64,000 nucleotides of DNA, taken from assembly GCA_963842955.1 (NCBI GenBank), contig CAWJIJ010000009.1, positions 496,001-560,000 of the forward strand, in the 5' to 3' direction. Under the pieces are notes generated by a model, which worked only from the letters and a program-made list of their open reading frames with translations, did not search any database and was not told the DNA's origin. Position numbers and translations under genes: made by a program. Numbering within the stretch: the first letter of the stretch is position 1; the number at the start of each line of letters is the position of its first letter. Shown here piece after piece: positions 50,127 through 59,013 of the stretch. The stretch comes from JARFQW01 sp963842955 (lineage in GTDB: Bacteria > Pseudomonadota > Gammaproteobacteria > Steroidobacterales > XN24).

Positions 50127-50855
50127 ATGGCCCAGCAAGACATTTCCCAGCACTATTCTCGATCATTCAACGAAGACCTCGGCTCGGTTCGAAACCATGT
50201 GCTGATCATGGGCGGCCTGGTCGAGGAGCAGCTTCGCCTGGCGATCCTGGCGCTGGTCAGCGGCGACAGTGACCTGGGGGACCGGGTTGTCCGGGATGAT
50301 CACAAGGTCAATCGCATGGAGGTCAGCATTGACGAGGAATGCAGCCGAATCATCGCCCTGCGCCAGCCAACGGCGGGCGACCTTCGGCTCGTGATGGCAG
50401 TCGTCAAGACGATCACGGACCTGGAGCGAATAGGTGACGAAGCCGAGAAGATCGGCTACCTGGCCGCCCGGCTGGCGACGGAGGAGCGGCCCAGGGACAG
50501 TTACCGGGCGCTGCGGCACTTGGCCGATCTGGTCGCCGCCCTGCTGCATGATGCGTTGGACTGTTTCGCGCGCATGGACGCGGACGGAGCCATGGCGGTG
50601 GTCGAGCGGGACGAGGCAGTGGATGCGGAGTACGAGGCACTGACGCGCCAGGGCATAACGATCATGATGGAAGACCCGCGTACGATTCGCCGCGTGCTCG
50701 ATACGATGTGGGTCGGGCGGGCCCTGGAGCGTATCGGCGACCACGCGAAGAATATCTGCGAGTATGTGGTCTACATGGTGCACGGCAAGGACATCCGGCA
50801 CCTCAGTCGGGATGAGTTGCCCTTCGGTCCCGAATCTCGGGAAGAGACGGCTTGA
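50127..50855 (+). CDS. phoU: PhoU phosphate-signalling protein, first copy
   Basis: Two-repeat helical PhoU protein, 242 residues from ATG 50127 with GGAGG six bases before it. The metal-binding signatures appear once in each half: TDLERIGDEAEKIG at about residue 95 and ALERIGDHAKNICEYVVYMVHG near 205. It inhibits PhoR through the Pst transporter when phosphate is ample. This copy is not in the pst operon, where three other phoU-like genes occur. It overlaps dsbB by one base (TGATG). Confidence 0.93.
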   Translation: MAQQDISQHYSRSFNEDLGSVRNHVLIMGGLVEEQLRLAILALVSGDSDLGDRVVRDDHKVNRMEVSIDEECSRIIALRQPTAGDLRLVMAVVKTITDLERIGDEAEKIGYLAARLATEERPRDSYRALRHLADLVAALLHDALDCFARMDADGAMAVVERDEAVDAEYEALTRQGITIMMEDPRTIRRVLDTMWVGRALERIGDHAKNICEYVVYMVHGKDIRHLSRDELPFGPESREETA

Positions 50856-51388
50856 TGGTGCCCGCGACGTCCGAGTACCTTGGCTGGCGGAGACACGGGA
50901 ATGCGGCCGGTGCGATGATTTGCGCGGGCCTGATGGTTTTTGCGGTGTATGCGCAGTACGGGCTGGGTCTCGAGCCGTGTCCCTTGTGTGTCTTCCAGAG
51001 AGTGGCCGTGATCGTTATGGGCGTTCTTTTCGGGCTGGCCTGGCTGCAGGCCCCTGGCCCGGCCGGCTCCAGGATCTACGCAGTTCTGCTCCTGCTCGCC
51101 GCAGCAGCAGGCGGAGCGATCGCGGCGCGCCAGATCTGGCTGCAGAGCCTGCCCCCTGAAGAGGTCCCCGCCTGCGGGCCGGGCCTCGACTACATCATGG
51201 ATGTTTTCCCCCTGAGTGAAGCGCTGGCCATGGTGTTCTCCGGTTCGGGCGAGTGCGCGGAAATCTCCTGGTCATTCCTGGGCATCAGCATGCCGGGCTG
51301 GGTGCTTGCGTGGCTCGTCGCGCTGGCGATCTGGGGAATGTGGGTCAACTGGCGGCGGCCTCCGGGCGGAGCCGTTGCCCTGGGCTAG
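50855..51388 (+). CDS. dsbB: Disulfide bond formation protein DsbB
   Basis: Inner-membrane quinone reductase that reoxidises DsbA. It has 177 residues and four hydrophobic helices. Cys pair 1 is CPLC at 42-45; pair 2 is the Cys in VPACGPGLDY and the one in GSGECAEISW, both in the second periplasmic loop. PhoU stop and dsbB start share one base. Confidence 0.93.
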   Translation: MVPATSEYLGWRRHGNAAGAMICAGLMVFAVYAQYGLGLEPCPLCVFQRVAVIVMGVLFGLAWLQAPGPAGSRIYAVLLLLAAAAGGAIAARQIWLQSLPPEEVPACGPGLDYIMDVFPLSEALAMVFSGSGECAEISWSFLGISMPGWVLAWLVALAIWGMWVNWRRPPGGAVALG

Positions 51389-51407
51389 CCTCGGACCATC
51401 GCCGCGG

Positions 51408-51453
51408 GACCGGCTGCCAACGGGCCCGGCGGCGGGGGCGGGCGGTGCCGGTC
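51408..51453. other. Inverted repeat between convergent dsbB and dapE
   Basis: GACCGGC (51408-51414) and GCCGGTC (51447-51453) form a perfect seven-pair stem with a long GC-rich loop of 32 bases. It lies between two convergent genes, so it could slow RNA polymerase from both sides, but there is no T-run. Confidence 0.3.
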
Positions 51454-51456
51454 GAG

Positions 51457-52581
51457 TCAGCCCGTCAGTCGGCTCAGAATTCCTTCGTACATGGCCGCAA
51501 GAGGCTCGAGGTCGTCGATACGGACGCGTTCGTTGACCTTGTGAATGGAGGCATTGACCGGGCCCAGTTCCACGACCTGCGCGCCGGTCGGGGCGATGAA
51601 GCGCCCGTCCGAGGTCCCGCCGCCTGTTGAGAGTTCCGGAGCGAAACCGGCTACGTCCTCGATTGCGGCGGATACCGCATTGGTCATTTCGCCGGGTGCC
51701 GTGAGAAACGGCCGGCCGGCATCTCGCCATGCTACGGAATAGTCCAGTCCGGCTTCCCCGAGCAGTTGACTGATTCGGGACGACAGACCCTCCATCGTTT
51801 GTTCGGTGCAGTAACGCAGATTGAATTTCAGTTCGAGCTCGCCGGGGATCACGTTGCGAAATCCGGTGCCCGAATTGATGTTCGACACCTGGAAGGTCGT
51901 CGGCGGGAAGTGCTCGTTCCCCTCGTCCCAGCGAATCCGGGTCAATTCGGAAAGAACCGGCAAGACCTCGTGGACCGGGTTGCGGGCAATATCCGGATAG
52001 GCCACGTGGCCCTGGATGCCACGCACGGTGACGTCCCCGCTCAGGGAGCCACGCCGGCCAACCCGGACAGTGTCACCCAGGCGCTTCGCACTCGAAGGTT
52101 CGCCGACGAGGCAATACTGGATCGTTTCGCCCCGGGCCTGGAGCTGCTCCATGACCGCGCGAGTACCGTCCTGAGCAGGGCCTTCCTCGTCGCTGGTGAT
52201 CAGGAACGCAATGGACCCCCTGGGCGTGGCCCGGGCAAGAAAGCGTTCGCAAGCCACGATCATCGCCGCCAGGCTGGCTTTCATATCCGCTGTGCCGCGG
52301 CCGTAAAGCCAGCCGGCCTTTTCCTCGGGCACGAACGGGAGGCTGTGCCATTCACCCAGCGCACCGGGCGGCACCACATCCGTGTGGCCGGCAAAACAAA
52401 ACACCGGTTCGGCGTCCCCCAGACGAGCCCAGAGATTTTCCACGTCGCCGAAGGGCAGGGACTCGATACGGAACCCCAGTGCTTCCAGGCGTGCCGCCAT
52501 CAGAGACTGGCAGCCGGCATCGTCTGGCGTAACCGATGCGCGGGCTACCAGTTCGCGGGTGAGTTCGAGTATGGGGTTCAC
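51457..52581 (-). CDS. dapE: Succinyl-diaminopimelate desuccinylase
   Basis: Zinc peptidase-like enzyme of lysine and diaminopimelate synthesis, 374 residues, starting with GTG 52581. Zinc ligands H66 and D68 are in FAGHTDVVP; SDEEGPAQDGT carries the catalytic and bridging Glu; VGEPSS and the ending SIHKVNERVRIDDL are typical. The start overlaps the stop of the arsC-like gene by four bases. The products of dapD and dapC, on the other side of the pst block, feed this step. Confidence 0.95.
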   Translation of the reverse strand: MNPILELTRELVARASVTPDDAGCQSLMAARLEALGFRIESLPFGDVENLWARLGDAEPVFCFAGHTDVVPPGALGEWHSLPFVPEEKAGWLYGRGTADMKASLAAMIVACERFLARATPRGSIAFLITSDEEGPAQDGTRAVMEQLQARGETIQYCLVGEPSSAKRLGDTVRVGRRGSLSGDVTVRGIQGHVAYPDIARNPVHEVLPVLSELTRIRWDEGNEHFPPTTFQVSNINSGTGFRNVIPGELELKFNLRYCTEQTMEGLSSRISQLLGEAGLDYSVAWRDAGRPFLTAPGEMTNAVSAAIEDVAGFAPELSTGGGTSDGRFIAPTGAQVVELGPVNASIHKVNERVRIDDLEPLAAMYEGILSRLTG

Positions 52582-52935
52582 TGGCTGAGCCCCAGGACCT
52601 GGCTCCAGCGCTCTTCGTCGAATCCTACCTCGATACCATCTCCGGTCTGGAGGAGGGGACGTTTTAACAGGGTGGGGTGTTCGGCAAGGAGCGCCGTCGG
52701 ATCGCTGCCGGCCCGGGTCTGGTCCTCGGGCGCCAGGTCCCTCCAGGTCCGGCTACGGCGATTGATCAAGGCGTCCCAGCCGGCAGAATCCGCCCAGCTG
52801 CTCGTGAGTTCCGCCGAAAGCCCGCCGCGCCGGACGTCATGCCAGGTGTAGTCGAGGGCGTGCGCGTCCAGCCATTTTCGGGCCCGCCGGCAGGCGTCGA
52901 CATGCCGCCAGCCCGTAGAGAGTCACTATTGCCAT
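52578..52935 (-). pseudogene. ArsC-family (YffB/Spx-like) reductase gene with a frameshift
   Basis: Two frames join into one ArsC-like protein of about 118 residues. The first part (MAIVTLYGLAAC, from ATG 52935) is in one frame. After the cysteine codon TGT at 52902-52900 one extra base (near 52899) leads to DACRRARKWLDAHALDYTWH, and the frame then stays open to TGA 52578 through NRRSRTWRDLAPEDQTR and LLKRPLLQTGDGIEVGFDEE. Without that base the CxxC motif (C-D-A-C) is restored. Its stop overlaps dapE. It may be an error rather than a true break. Confidence 0.8.
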
Positions 52936-53078
52936 GGTTTGAAGGAAATTCAGTCGTCGGAATCGACCTATTGGATTATGTCGGTTCGTTGCGTCCCGGG
53001 CCAGCGGATGACACATTTTGGTAACAAAGCCGGCGTAGGGTGGCGGCGTATTCAAGGGGGGGTGGCTAAGGGCACGCG

Positions 53079-53107
53079 AGTCCTTCCGGTTCCCGGACTG
53101 TTTTTTT
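53079..53107 (+). terminator. Terminator-like element in the pstS leader
   Basis: AGTCC (53079-53083) pairs with GGACT (53095-53099), and an alternative inner stem TCCGG/CCGGA is possible (53085-53089 with 53093-53097). G and seven Ts (53101-53107) follow. It lies just before the pstS ribosome site GGAGGT. No gene upstream on this strand needs a terminator, so it may act as an attenuator. The rest of 52936-53078 shows no gene and no clear Pho box. Confidence 0.45.
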
Positions 53108-53125
53108 AATCATCGGAGGTTAGGC

Positions 53126-54181
53126 GTGATCAAGAAAACTCTGACGGTCGCTGCCATTGCGGCCCTCGCGACGGGGGGCGTCGTCCAGGCCCAGTCGGCG
53201 CGTGATTACATCAGTATCGTTGGTTCCTCGACGGTATATCCGTTTGCCACCGTGGTTGCCGAGAATTTCGGCCGTACCACGAACTTCAAGACCCCCAAGA
53301 TCGAATCAACGGGATCCGGCGGGGGTCTGAAGCTGTTTTGCTCAGGCGTCGGCGTCCAGTATCCCGATGTCACCAACTCCTCCCGTCGCATCAAGCCCTC
53401 TGAGGTGGAGTTGTGCGAGGGCAACGGGGTCAAGGAAATCGTCGAAGTCAAGATCGGCTACGACGGCATCGTCATGGCCAACGACAAGAAGTCGCCGCGC
53501 TTCGGCGTGACCCGCAAGGATATCTTCCTGGCGCTGGCCAAGGACGTGCCGGATCCGGCGGGCGGCGAGACGCTGATCGCCAACCCCTACAAGACCTGGA
53601 AGGATGTCAACTCCGAACTGCCCGACTGGAAAATCGAGGTTCTGGGCCCGCCGCCGACCTCCGGTACCCGTGACGCGTTCGCCGAGCTTGCCCTGGAGGG
53701 TGGCTGCAAATCCTTCGAATTCATCAAGGCGATGAAAGACACGGACAAGAACATGTACAAGTCGGTCTGCCACAATGTGCGCGAAGACGGTGCCTACGTG
53801 GAAGCCGGCGAGAACGACAACCTTATCGTGCAGAAGTTGCAGGCCAATCCACAGGCGTTAGGCGTGTTCGGCTACTCCTTCCTGGAGCAGAACGAAGATG
53901 TGATCCAGGGCTCGGCCATCGACGGTATCACGCCGACCTTCGACAGCATCGCGGACGGCGACTATCCGGTTTCCCGGCCGTTGTTCTTCTACGTCAAGAA
54001 GGCACATATCGGCGTCATTCCCGGGATCGCGGAATATCTCGCCGAGTTCACCAGCGAGAAGGCCTGGGGCGAAGACGGCTATCTCTCCGAGCGTGGCCTG
54101 ATCCCGATGCCGGACGCCGAGCGCAAGCAGTTCGCCAATTCGGTCAAGGATCTGAAGCCCCTGAAGCTGGCCGCCGAATAA
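53126..54181 (+). CDS. pstS: Periplasmic phosphate-binding protein PstS
   Basis: Phosphate-binding component of the PstSCAB importer, 351 residues from GTG 53126 with GGAGGT five bases before it. A signal peptide runs to about residue 23 (TLTVAAIAALATGGVVQAQ). Phosphate-loop blocks are IVGSSTVYPFA, ESTGSGGGLKLFCSG, GYDGIVMANDKK and GPPPTSGTRDAFAEL. Followed by a hairpin and pstC. Confidence 0.95.
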   Translation: MIKKTLTVAAIAALATGGVVQAQSARDYISIVGSSTVYPFATVVAENFGRTTNFKTPKIESTGSGGGLKLFCSGVGVQYPDVTNSSRRIKPSEVELCEGNGVKEIVEVKIGYDGIVMANDKKSPRFGVTRKDIFLALAKDVPDPAGGETLIANPYKTWKDVNSELPDWKIEVLGPPPTSGTRDAFAELALEGGCKSFEFIKAMKDTDKNMYKSVCHNVREDGAYVEAGENDNLIVQKLQANPQALGVFGYSFLEQNEDVIQGSAIDGITPTFDSIADGDYPVSRPLFFYVKKAHIGVIPGIAEYLAEFTSEKAWGEDGYLSERGLIPMPDAERKQFANSVKDLKPLKLAAE

Positions 54182-54211
54182 CGGGGCTCGCATTCTGTCA
54201 GGGACAACGAC

Positions 54212-54250
54212 GGCGGCGGTGCTTCGCGGCCCCGCCGCCTTCTTGTCTCT
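54212..54250 (+). terminator. Hairpin after pstS
   Basis: GGCGGCGG (54212-54219), 12-base loop, CCGCCGCC (54232-54239): a perfect eight-pair stem followed by TTCTTGTCT. It probably lowers transcription into pstCAB so that the binding protein is made in excess. Confidence 0.65.
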
Positions 54251-54320
54251 CAAAACTTCACAAAAAAAGCCACGCGCTGACTGCTAAAGTTGCGGAGTGG
54301 GGTGTGAGCAGGGGGCGAAG

Positions 54321-55706
54321 ATGTCGACTGTAGTTCTCGTTCTGGCAGCCCTTGCCGTAGGCGCCTTTTACCTGGGCCGGAGCCGGGCTACCGCGCTGGC
54401 AGCCGGTACAGATGGCGGTCTTCGCAGCCTGAATTCCCTCCCGGGTCACTACGGCCTCTATACAGCCTTGCTGTGCTTCTTGCCGGCCCTCTTGCTCCTG
54501 TTTGCCTGGAATCTCATCGAACCCTCGGTGATTACCTCCAAGGTGATTTCAGGGCTTCCTGCCGAGACCCGGGAACTGGACGAGGACCGTCTTGGGCTGG
54601 TGGTCAACGACATTCGCAACGCGGTAGCCGGCAATGTTGCTCCCGGCAGCCTGTCTCCCGAGGCGGAGGCGGCGGCTGCCCACTACCAGTCCCTGCAGAC
54701 CACGAGTGCTCGCTTGCGGACAGTGTTCGCCGTGGCGCTTGCCTTGGGTGGGCTGGCGTTTGCATGGCGCATGATCAATCCGGAAATGCGTGCCCGGAAC
54801 CGGGTCGAGGGCATGGTCACCGCGTTTCTCATTGCCTGTTCTCTGGTGGCAATTCTTACCACGCTGGGCATCGTGCTTTCGGTCCTGTTCGAGTCCATTC
54901 GATTTTTTCAGCGGGTGCCGGCGACGGAGTTCCTGTTCGGGACTCAGTGGAGTCCGCAGACAGCGATCCGCGCCGACCAGGTGGGGTCGTCTGGCGCCTT
55001 CGGTGCGGTCCCGCTGTTCGTGGGCACCATGCTGATCGCGTTCATCGCCATGCTCGTGGCGGCCCCCATCGGACTGATGAGCGCCATTTATCTTTCCGAA
55101 TACGCGCCGCGCAATGTGCGGGCCATTGCCAAGCCACTGCTCGAAATCCTTGCGGGCATACCCACCGTCGTTTACGGCTTTTTCGCAGCGCTGACCGTGG
55201 CGCCGGCGATTCGCGGGTGGGGAGAGTCCCTGGGACTCAGCGTGGCGAGCGAGTCGGCGCTCGCGGCCGGCCTGGTGATGGGGATCATGATCATTCCCTT
55301 CGTGTCGTCTCTTTCCGACGATGTAATTAACGCGGTGCCCCAGGCCATGCGGGACGGTGCCTACGGTCTCGGCGCAACCAAGTCGGAGACGGTGAAGAAC
55401 GTCATTATCCCGGCGGCACTGCCCGGGATCGTCGGCGGCCTGTTGCTGGCCGTGTCCCGGGCTATCGGCGAGACCATGATCGTTGTCATGGCCGCCGGGC
55501 TGGCCGCCAATCTGACCTGGAACCCGCTGGAAGCGGTCACGACCGTGACGGTGCAGATCGTAACCCTGCTGACGGGCGACCAGGAATTCGACACTGCCAA
55601 GACCCTGGCCGCATTTGCTCTCGGGCTTGTCCTGTTCGTCGTCACTCTGGTTCTCAATGTAGTCGCCCTGCACGTGGTGAGGAAGTATCGTGAGCAGTAC
55701 GAGTAG
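54321..55706 (+). CDS. pstC: Phosphate ABC transporter permease PstC
   Basis: Membrane subunit of the Pst importer. It has 461 residues from ATG 54321 (GGGGCGAAG upstream), longer than the roughly 320 of E. coli because of an N-terminal extension with two extra helices and a soluble loop (about 60-130). The permease core has GTMLIAFIAMLVAAPIGLMSA and the EAA-like block DGAYGLGATKSETVKNVIIP. It overlaps pstA by 17 bases. Confidence 0.93.
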   Translation: MSTVVLVLAALAVGAFYLGRSRATALAAGTDGGLRSLNSLPGHYGLYTALLCFLPALLLLFAWNLIEPSVITSKVISGLPAETRELDEDRLGLVVNDIRNAVAGNVAPGSLSPEAEAAAAHYQSLQTTSARLRTVFAVALALGGLAFAWRMINPEMRARNRVEGMVTAFLIACSLVAILTTLGIVLSVLFESIRFFQRVPATEFLFGTQWSPQTAIRADQVGSSGAFGAVPLFVGTMLIAFIAMLVAAPIGLMSAIYLSEYAPRNVRAIAKPLLEILAGIPTVVYGFFAALTVAPAIRGWGESLGLSVASESALAAGLVMGIMIIPFVSSLSDDVINAVPQAMRDGAYGLGATKSETVKNVIIPAALPGIVGGLLLAVSRAIGETMIVVMAAGLAANLTWNPLEAVTTVTVQIVTLLTGDQEFDTAKTLAAFALGLVLFVVTLVLNVVALHVVRKYREQYE

Positions 55707-57021
55707 CGTCATTCCCCCCGGCGGCGACCCAACCCGGTCGCTGGCCGAGCAGACCATGGACAAGGTCAATGCCGGTTTGAAGAAGCGTTACCGGGCAGAG
55801 CGCCGTTTTCGGATGTATGGGCTGCTGTCGGTATCTGTTGCCGTGCTGTTTCTCGCGATTCTCATGACCAATATCGTGAGTAAGGGGGCATCGGCCTTCC
55901 GTGCCACATACATCGGCCTGGACGTGTTTCTGGATCCGGAAGAGATTGATCCGGAAGGGACAAGAGATCCCGACCAGCTGGCCCGGGCCGACTACACGGG
56001 ACTGCTTCGTGACTCGCTGGCGGAGGAGTTCCCGGAATTCGGGAGCCGCAAGGAACGTCGGCAGCGCAATGCGCTGGTCAGCAGCGGCTCGGGGTTCATG
56101 CTGCAAAAAATGGTCCGGTCCGACCCGGATCTCATCGGCCAGACATTGCGCGTGTGGGTTCCGACCGATGACGAAATCGACATGCTGCGAAAAGGCTACA
56201 TCGACCGGGATCTGCCGGAAGCCAACAGGCGCGTATCGGATCTGCAGATCGATCTGGTTGACCGGCTCGAAGCGAACGGTCAGATTGAGAGTCGCTTCAA
56301 CTGGATCTTCTTCACGAACGCCGACTCCAGGGATCCGGATCAGGCGGGCATCCTGGGCGCCATGAAGGGTTCGTTTTACACGCTCATAGTTACCCTCTTG
56401 CTGTCGTTCCCCATCGGGGTGGCTGCGGCGGTCTATCTCGAGGAATTCGCTCCAAAAAACAAGTTCACCGATCTGATCGAGGTGAACATCAACAACCTGG
56501 CCGCGGTGCCTTCGATCGTCTTCGGGCTGCTGGGGCTGGCGGTCTTTCTCAACTTTTTTCAGCTGCCCCGGTCGGCACCCCTCGTGGGCGGACTCGTACT
56601 CACCCTGATGACCCTGCCGACTATCATCATCTCCAGCCGGGCGGCGCTCAAGTCCGTGCCGCCGTCGATCCGGGAAGCCGCCCTGGGCATGGGGGCGTCG
56701 AAAATCCAGACCACCTTTCATCACACCGTGCCGCTAGCGCTTCCGGGCATGCTGACCGGCACCATTATCGGCATGGCCCAGGCGCTGGGTGAAACCGCAC
56801 CGCTGCTCATGATCGGCATGATTGCCTTCATCGTGGACGTGCCGCAGGGCTTTTTCGATCCGTCCACGGTGCTTCCGGTGCAGGTTTACCTGTGGGCCGA
56901 CAGCCCGGAGCGGGCGTTCGTGGAGAAAACTTCGGCGGCCATCATGGTCCTGCTGGGGTTTCTCCTCCTGATGAACCTACTGGCGGTGTTTCTGCGCAAG
57001 AAGTTCGAGCGCCGCTGGTAA
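55690..57021 (+). CDS. pstA: Phosphate ABC transporter permease PstA
   Basis: Second permease subunit, 443 residues. One N-terminal helix (LSVSVAVLFLAILMTNIV) is followed by a large soluble periplasmic insertion (about residues 70-215) and then five helices. The EAA-like loop is REAALGMGASKIQTTFHHTV. The insertion makes it longer than E. coli PstA (about 296), a feature of some proteobacterial Pst systems. Confidence 0.93.
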   Translation: MSSTSSVIPPGGDPTRSLAEQTMDKVNAGLKKRYRAERRFRMYGLLSVSVAVLFLAILMTNIVSKGASAFRATYIGLDVFLDPEEIDPEGTRDPDQLARADYTGLLRDSLAEEFPEFGSRKERRQRNALVSSGSGFMLQKMVRSDPDLIGQTLRVWVPTDDEIDMLRKGYIDRDLPEANRRVSDLQIDLVDRLEANGQIESRFNWIFFTNADSRDPDQAGILGAMKGSFYTLIVTLLLSFPIGVAAAVYLEEFAPKNKFTDLIEVNINNLAAVPSIVFGLLGLAVFLNFFQLPRSAPLVGGLVLTLMTLPTIIISSRAALKSVPPSIREAALGMGASKIQTTFHHTVPLALPGMLTGTIIGMAQALGETAPLLMIGMIAFIVDVPQGFFDPSTVLPVQVYLWADSPERAFVEKTSAAIMVLLGFLLLMNLLAVFLRKKFERRW

Positions 57022-57049
57022 ACCACTACACTATCGAGAGACCGCCGTT

Positions 57050-57949
57050 ATGGAGACCATCGTGAATCGACCGGAGAGGGAAAAAACCCCGGTACAAGCG
57101 GTTCCGGCTGCCGCCAGGGAATCGGCGGAAGACGCCCTGGCGGCCAGGACCGGGGACATTCCGAAGAAACCGGTCGGAGACATCAGTCATCCCGATCCGG
57201 TCATGGTTTGCCGGGGGGTGGACGTGTTCTACGGCGACAAGCAGGCAATCCACGGCGTGGACCTGGATATGGGCCGCCATCAGGTGATCTCGATGATCGG
57301 TCCGTCGGGCTGCGGAAAGTCTACGTTTCTGCGGTGCCTGAACCGTATGAACGACACGATCGACATTGCCCGCGTGGACGGCAGCATTCAGCTGGATGGC
57401 AAGGATATCTATTCGAAGGATATGGACGTGGTGCCGCTTCGCGCCCGGATCGGGATGGTCTTTCAGAAGCCCAACCCGTTTCCGAAGTCCATCTTCGAGA
57501 ATGTGGCCTACGGACCGAGAATCCACGGCCTGGCCAAGGATAAGGTGGAGCTTGAGGAAATCGTCCACAAGAGCCTCGAGAAGGCAGGCCTGCTTGGGGA
57601 GGTCAAGGATCGCATGGACCAGCCGGGCACCGGCCTGTCTGGGGGGCAGCAGCAGCGCCTGTGCATCGCCCGGGCGATTGCCGTGAGTCCCGAGATCATC
57701 CTGATGGACGAGCCCTGCTCGGCGTTGGATCCAATCGCGACCGCCAAGATCGAAGACCTGATAGACGAGCTGAAAGAGAACTACACGATTGCGATCGTCA
57801 CCCACTCAATGCAGCAGGCCGCCCGGGTGTCCCAGCGGACCGCTTACTTCCATCTCGGGTACCTGGTCGAGGTGGACGAAACCGACAAGATTTTCACCAA
57901 TCCCAGCCACAAGCTGACCGAAGATTACATCACGGGCCGATTCGGCTAG
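57050..57949 (+). CDS. pstB: Phosphate ABC transporter ATPase PstB
   Basis: ATP-binding subunit, 299 residues. An N-terminal tail of about 45 residues is Ala/Glu/Arg-rich. Walker A is GPSGCGKST, the signature is LSGGQQQRLCIARAI, Walker B is IILMDEPCSALDPIAT and the H-loop is VTHSMQQAARV. It is the most conserved Pst subunit and its call is safe. Three phoU-type genes follow. Confidence 0.96.
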   Translation: METIVNRPEREKTPVQAVPAAARESAEDALAARTGDIPKKPVGDISHPDPVMVCRGVDVFYGDKQAIHGVDLDMGRHQVISMIGPSGCGKSTFLRCLNRMNDTIDIARVDGSIQLDGKDIYSKDMDVVPLRARIGMVFQKPNPFPKSIFENVAYGPRIHGLAKDKVELEEIVHKSLEKAGLLGEVKDRMDQPGTGLSGGQQQRLCIARAIAVSPEIILMDEPCSALDPIATAKIEDLIDELKENYTIAIVTHSMQQAARVSQRTAYFHLGYLVEVDETDKIFTNPSHKLTEDYITGRFG

Positions 57950-57979
57950 GCGCCCGGGCGGCGCTTCCAGGGGTACGGT

Positions 57980-58210
57980 ATGCAGGAAGATCGCTTGCTT
58001 GGCGGGCGGATTGTCAGGACCTGCGATCGGGAACTCGATCACCTCAGCGTGGTGCTTGCGGTGAAAGCTCTGGAGCGGGTGGGCGATCACGCCACGAATA
58101 TCGCCCGCTACGTCATCTATGCGGTGTCCGGCAGAGACGTGCGGCACGTGAAGACCGCCGCTCTGAGAGATGAATTGGCCCGCGTCCTTCCGGGCTTGAC
58201 CGGGAGCTGA
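57980..58210 (+). pseudogene. phoU remnant with large internal deletion
   Basis: Frame of 76 residues. The start (IVRTCDRELDHLSV) matches the PhoU N-terminus (VRSYDQELDQLSV in the last copy); it then jumps directly to the C-terminal signature VLAVKALERVGDHATNIARYVIYAVSGRDVRHVK. About 165 residues between them, with the first repeat and the central helices, are missing in frame. ATG 57980 has AGGGG nearby, so a small protein could still be made, but it lacks the first half of the metal sites. Confidence 0.65.
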
Positions 58211-58290
58211 CGCGGCCCGGGCATCCCGGATATGACCTTGTCAGGCCCGGCCAGCGCAAGCGGTCGGCACCCCATCGAATGGAGACGATG

Positions 58291-59013
58291 ATGACTGACG
58301 GTTCCGCCCATACGGTTCGGAGTTTCGACGCAGCCCTTACAGGCCTCAGCAAGCTGATCGTGAGCTTCGGAGGTCTTGTGACCAGCCAGGTCGAGGACGC
58401 CGTAAGGGCGCTTCTTACGGGCGACGACGAGCTCGCGGCCCGGGTGATCGTGCGGGAAAAGGAGATCAACGCCCTCGACCAGCAGGTCGAGGACAAGGCG
58501 TTGCGTCTCGTGGCTACCCGTTCGCCGAAGGGCCGGGATCTTCGCGCCGTGTTCGGCATGCTCAAGACCGGTACGGACCTCGAGCGGGTAGGCGACGAGG
58601 CCAAGAAGATCGCGAAAGTGGCGCGGACAATCGCGGCGGAGAGGCCGGTTCCGTCGGAGCGCCTCGCTGCGGCGATCGAAAATATGGGTGCCAAGGCGGT
58701 GTCGTTGCTGACTCATTTGCTGTCGGCTATCGACACCGGGGACGAGGAAGGCGTGATCACGGCGGCCGAGAGTGACCGCGCCCTGGACCGGGAATACAAG
58801 AGTGCCATGTCGCAGATCCAGGAGATGATCGAGGAAGACGGCGAATTGCTGGTGCACATCGCGGACTCCGTGTTGACCCTGAAGTCCATCGAGCGGGTGG
58901 GCGACCACGCCAAGAACATTGCGAAGCACTACGTCTTTTATACCCAGGGACGGAACGTACAGCACGTAAAGACCCGGGATCTTCGCGAGGCGGCGAGCGG
59001 CGAACGGGAGTAG
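58291..59013 (+). CDS. phoU: PhoU-family protein, second full copy
   Basis: Full-length PhoU, 240 residues from ATG 58291 (58279 and 58288 are also possible). Repeat signatures TDLERVGDEAKKIAKVA (near 100) and SIERVGDHAKNIAKHYVFYTQG (near 205) are intact. It is the only intact phoU next to pstB, so it is the best candidate for the PhoR-Pst regulator of this operon. It differs clearly from the copy at 50127 (for example FDAALTGLSKLIVSFGG at the start). Confidence 0.9.
   Translation: MTDGSAHTVRSFDAALTGLSKLIVSFGGLVTSQVEDAVRALLTGDDELAARVIVREKEINALDQQVEDKALRLVATRSPKGRDLRAVFGMLKTGTDLERVGDEAKKIAKVARTIAAERPVPSERLAAAIENMGAKAVSLLTHLLSAIDTGDEEGVITAAESDRALDREYKSAMSQIQEMIEEDGELLVHIADSVLTLKSIERVGDHAKNIAKHYVFYTQGRNVQHVKTRDLREAASGERE

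Noticed and set aside
48231..50153. Leftward open frame of 640 codons across phoR, the porin gene and phoU
   Set aside because: It is an antisense shadow of three well-supported genes in GC-rich DNA and has no domain that I recognise.
52981..53040. Possible Pho box before pstS (ATGACAC...GTAACA)
   Set aside because: Read on the minus strand it gives one good unit (GTGTCAT) and one poor one, at 13 rather than 11 bp spacing; not enough to call.
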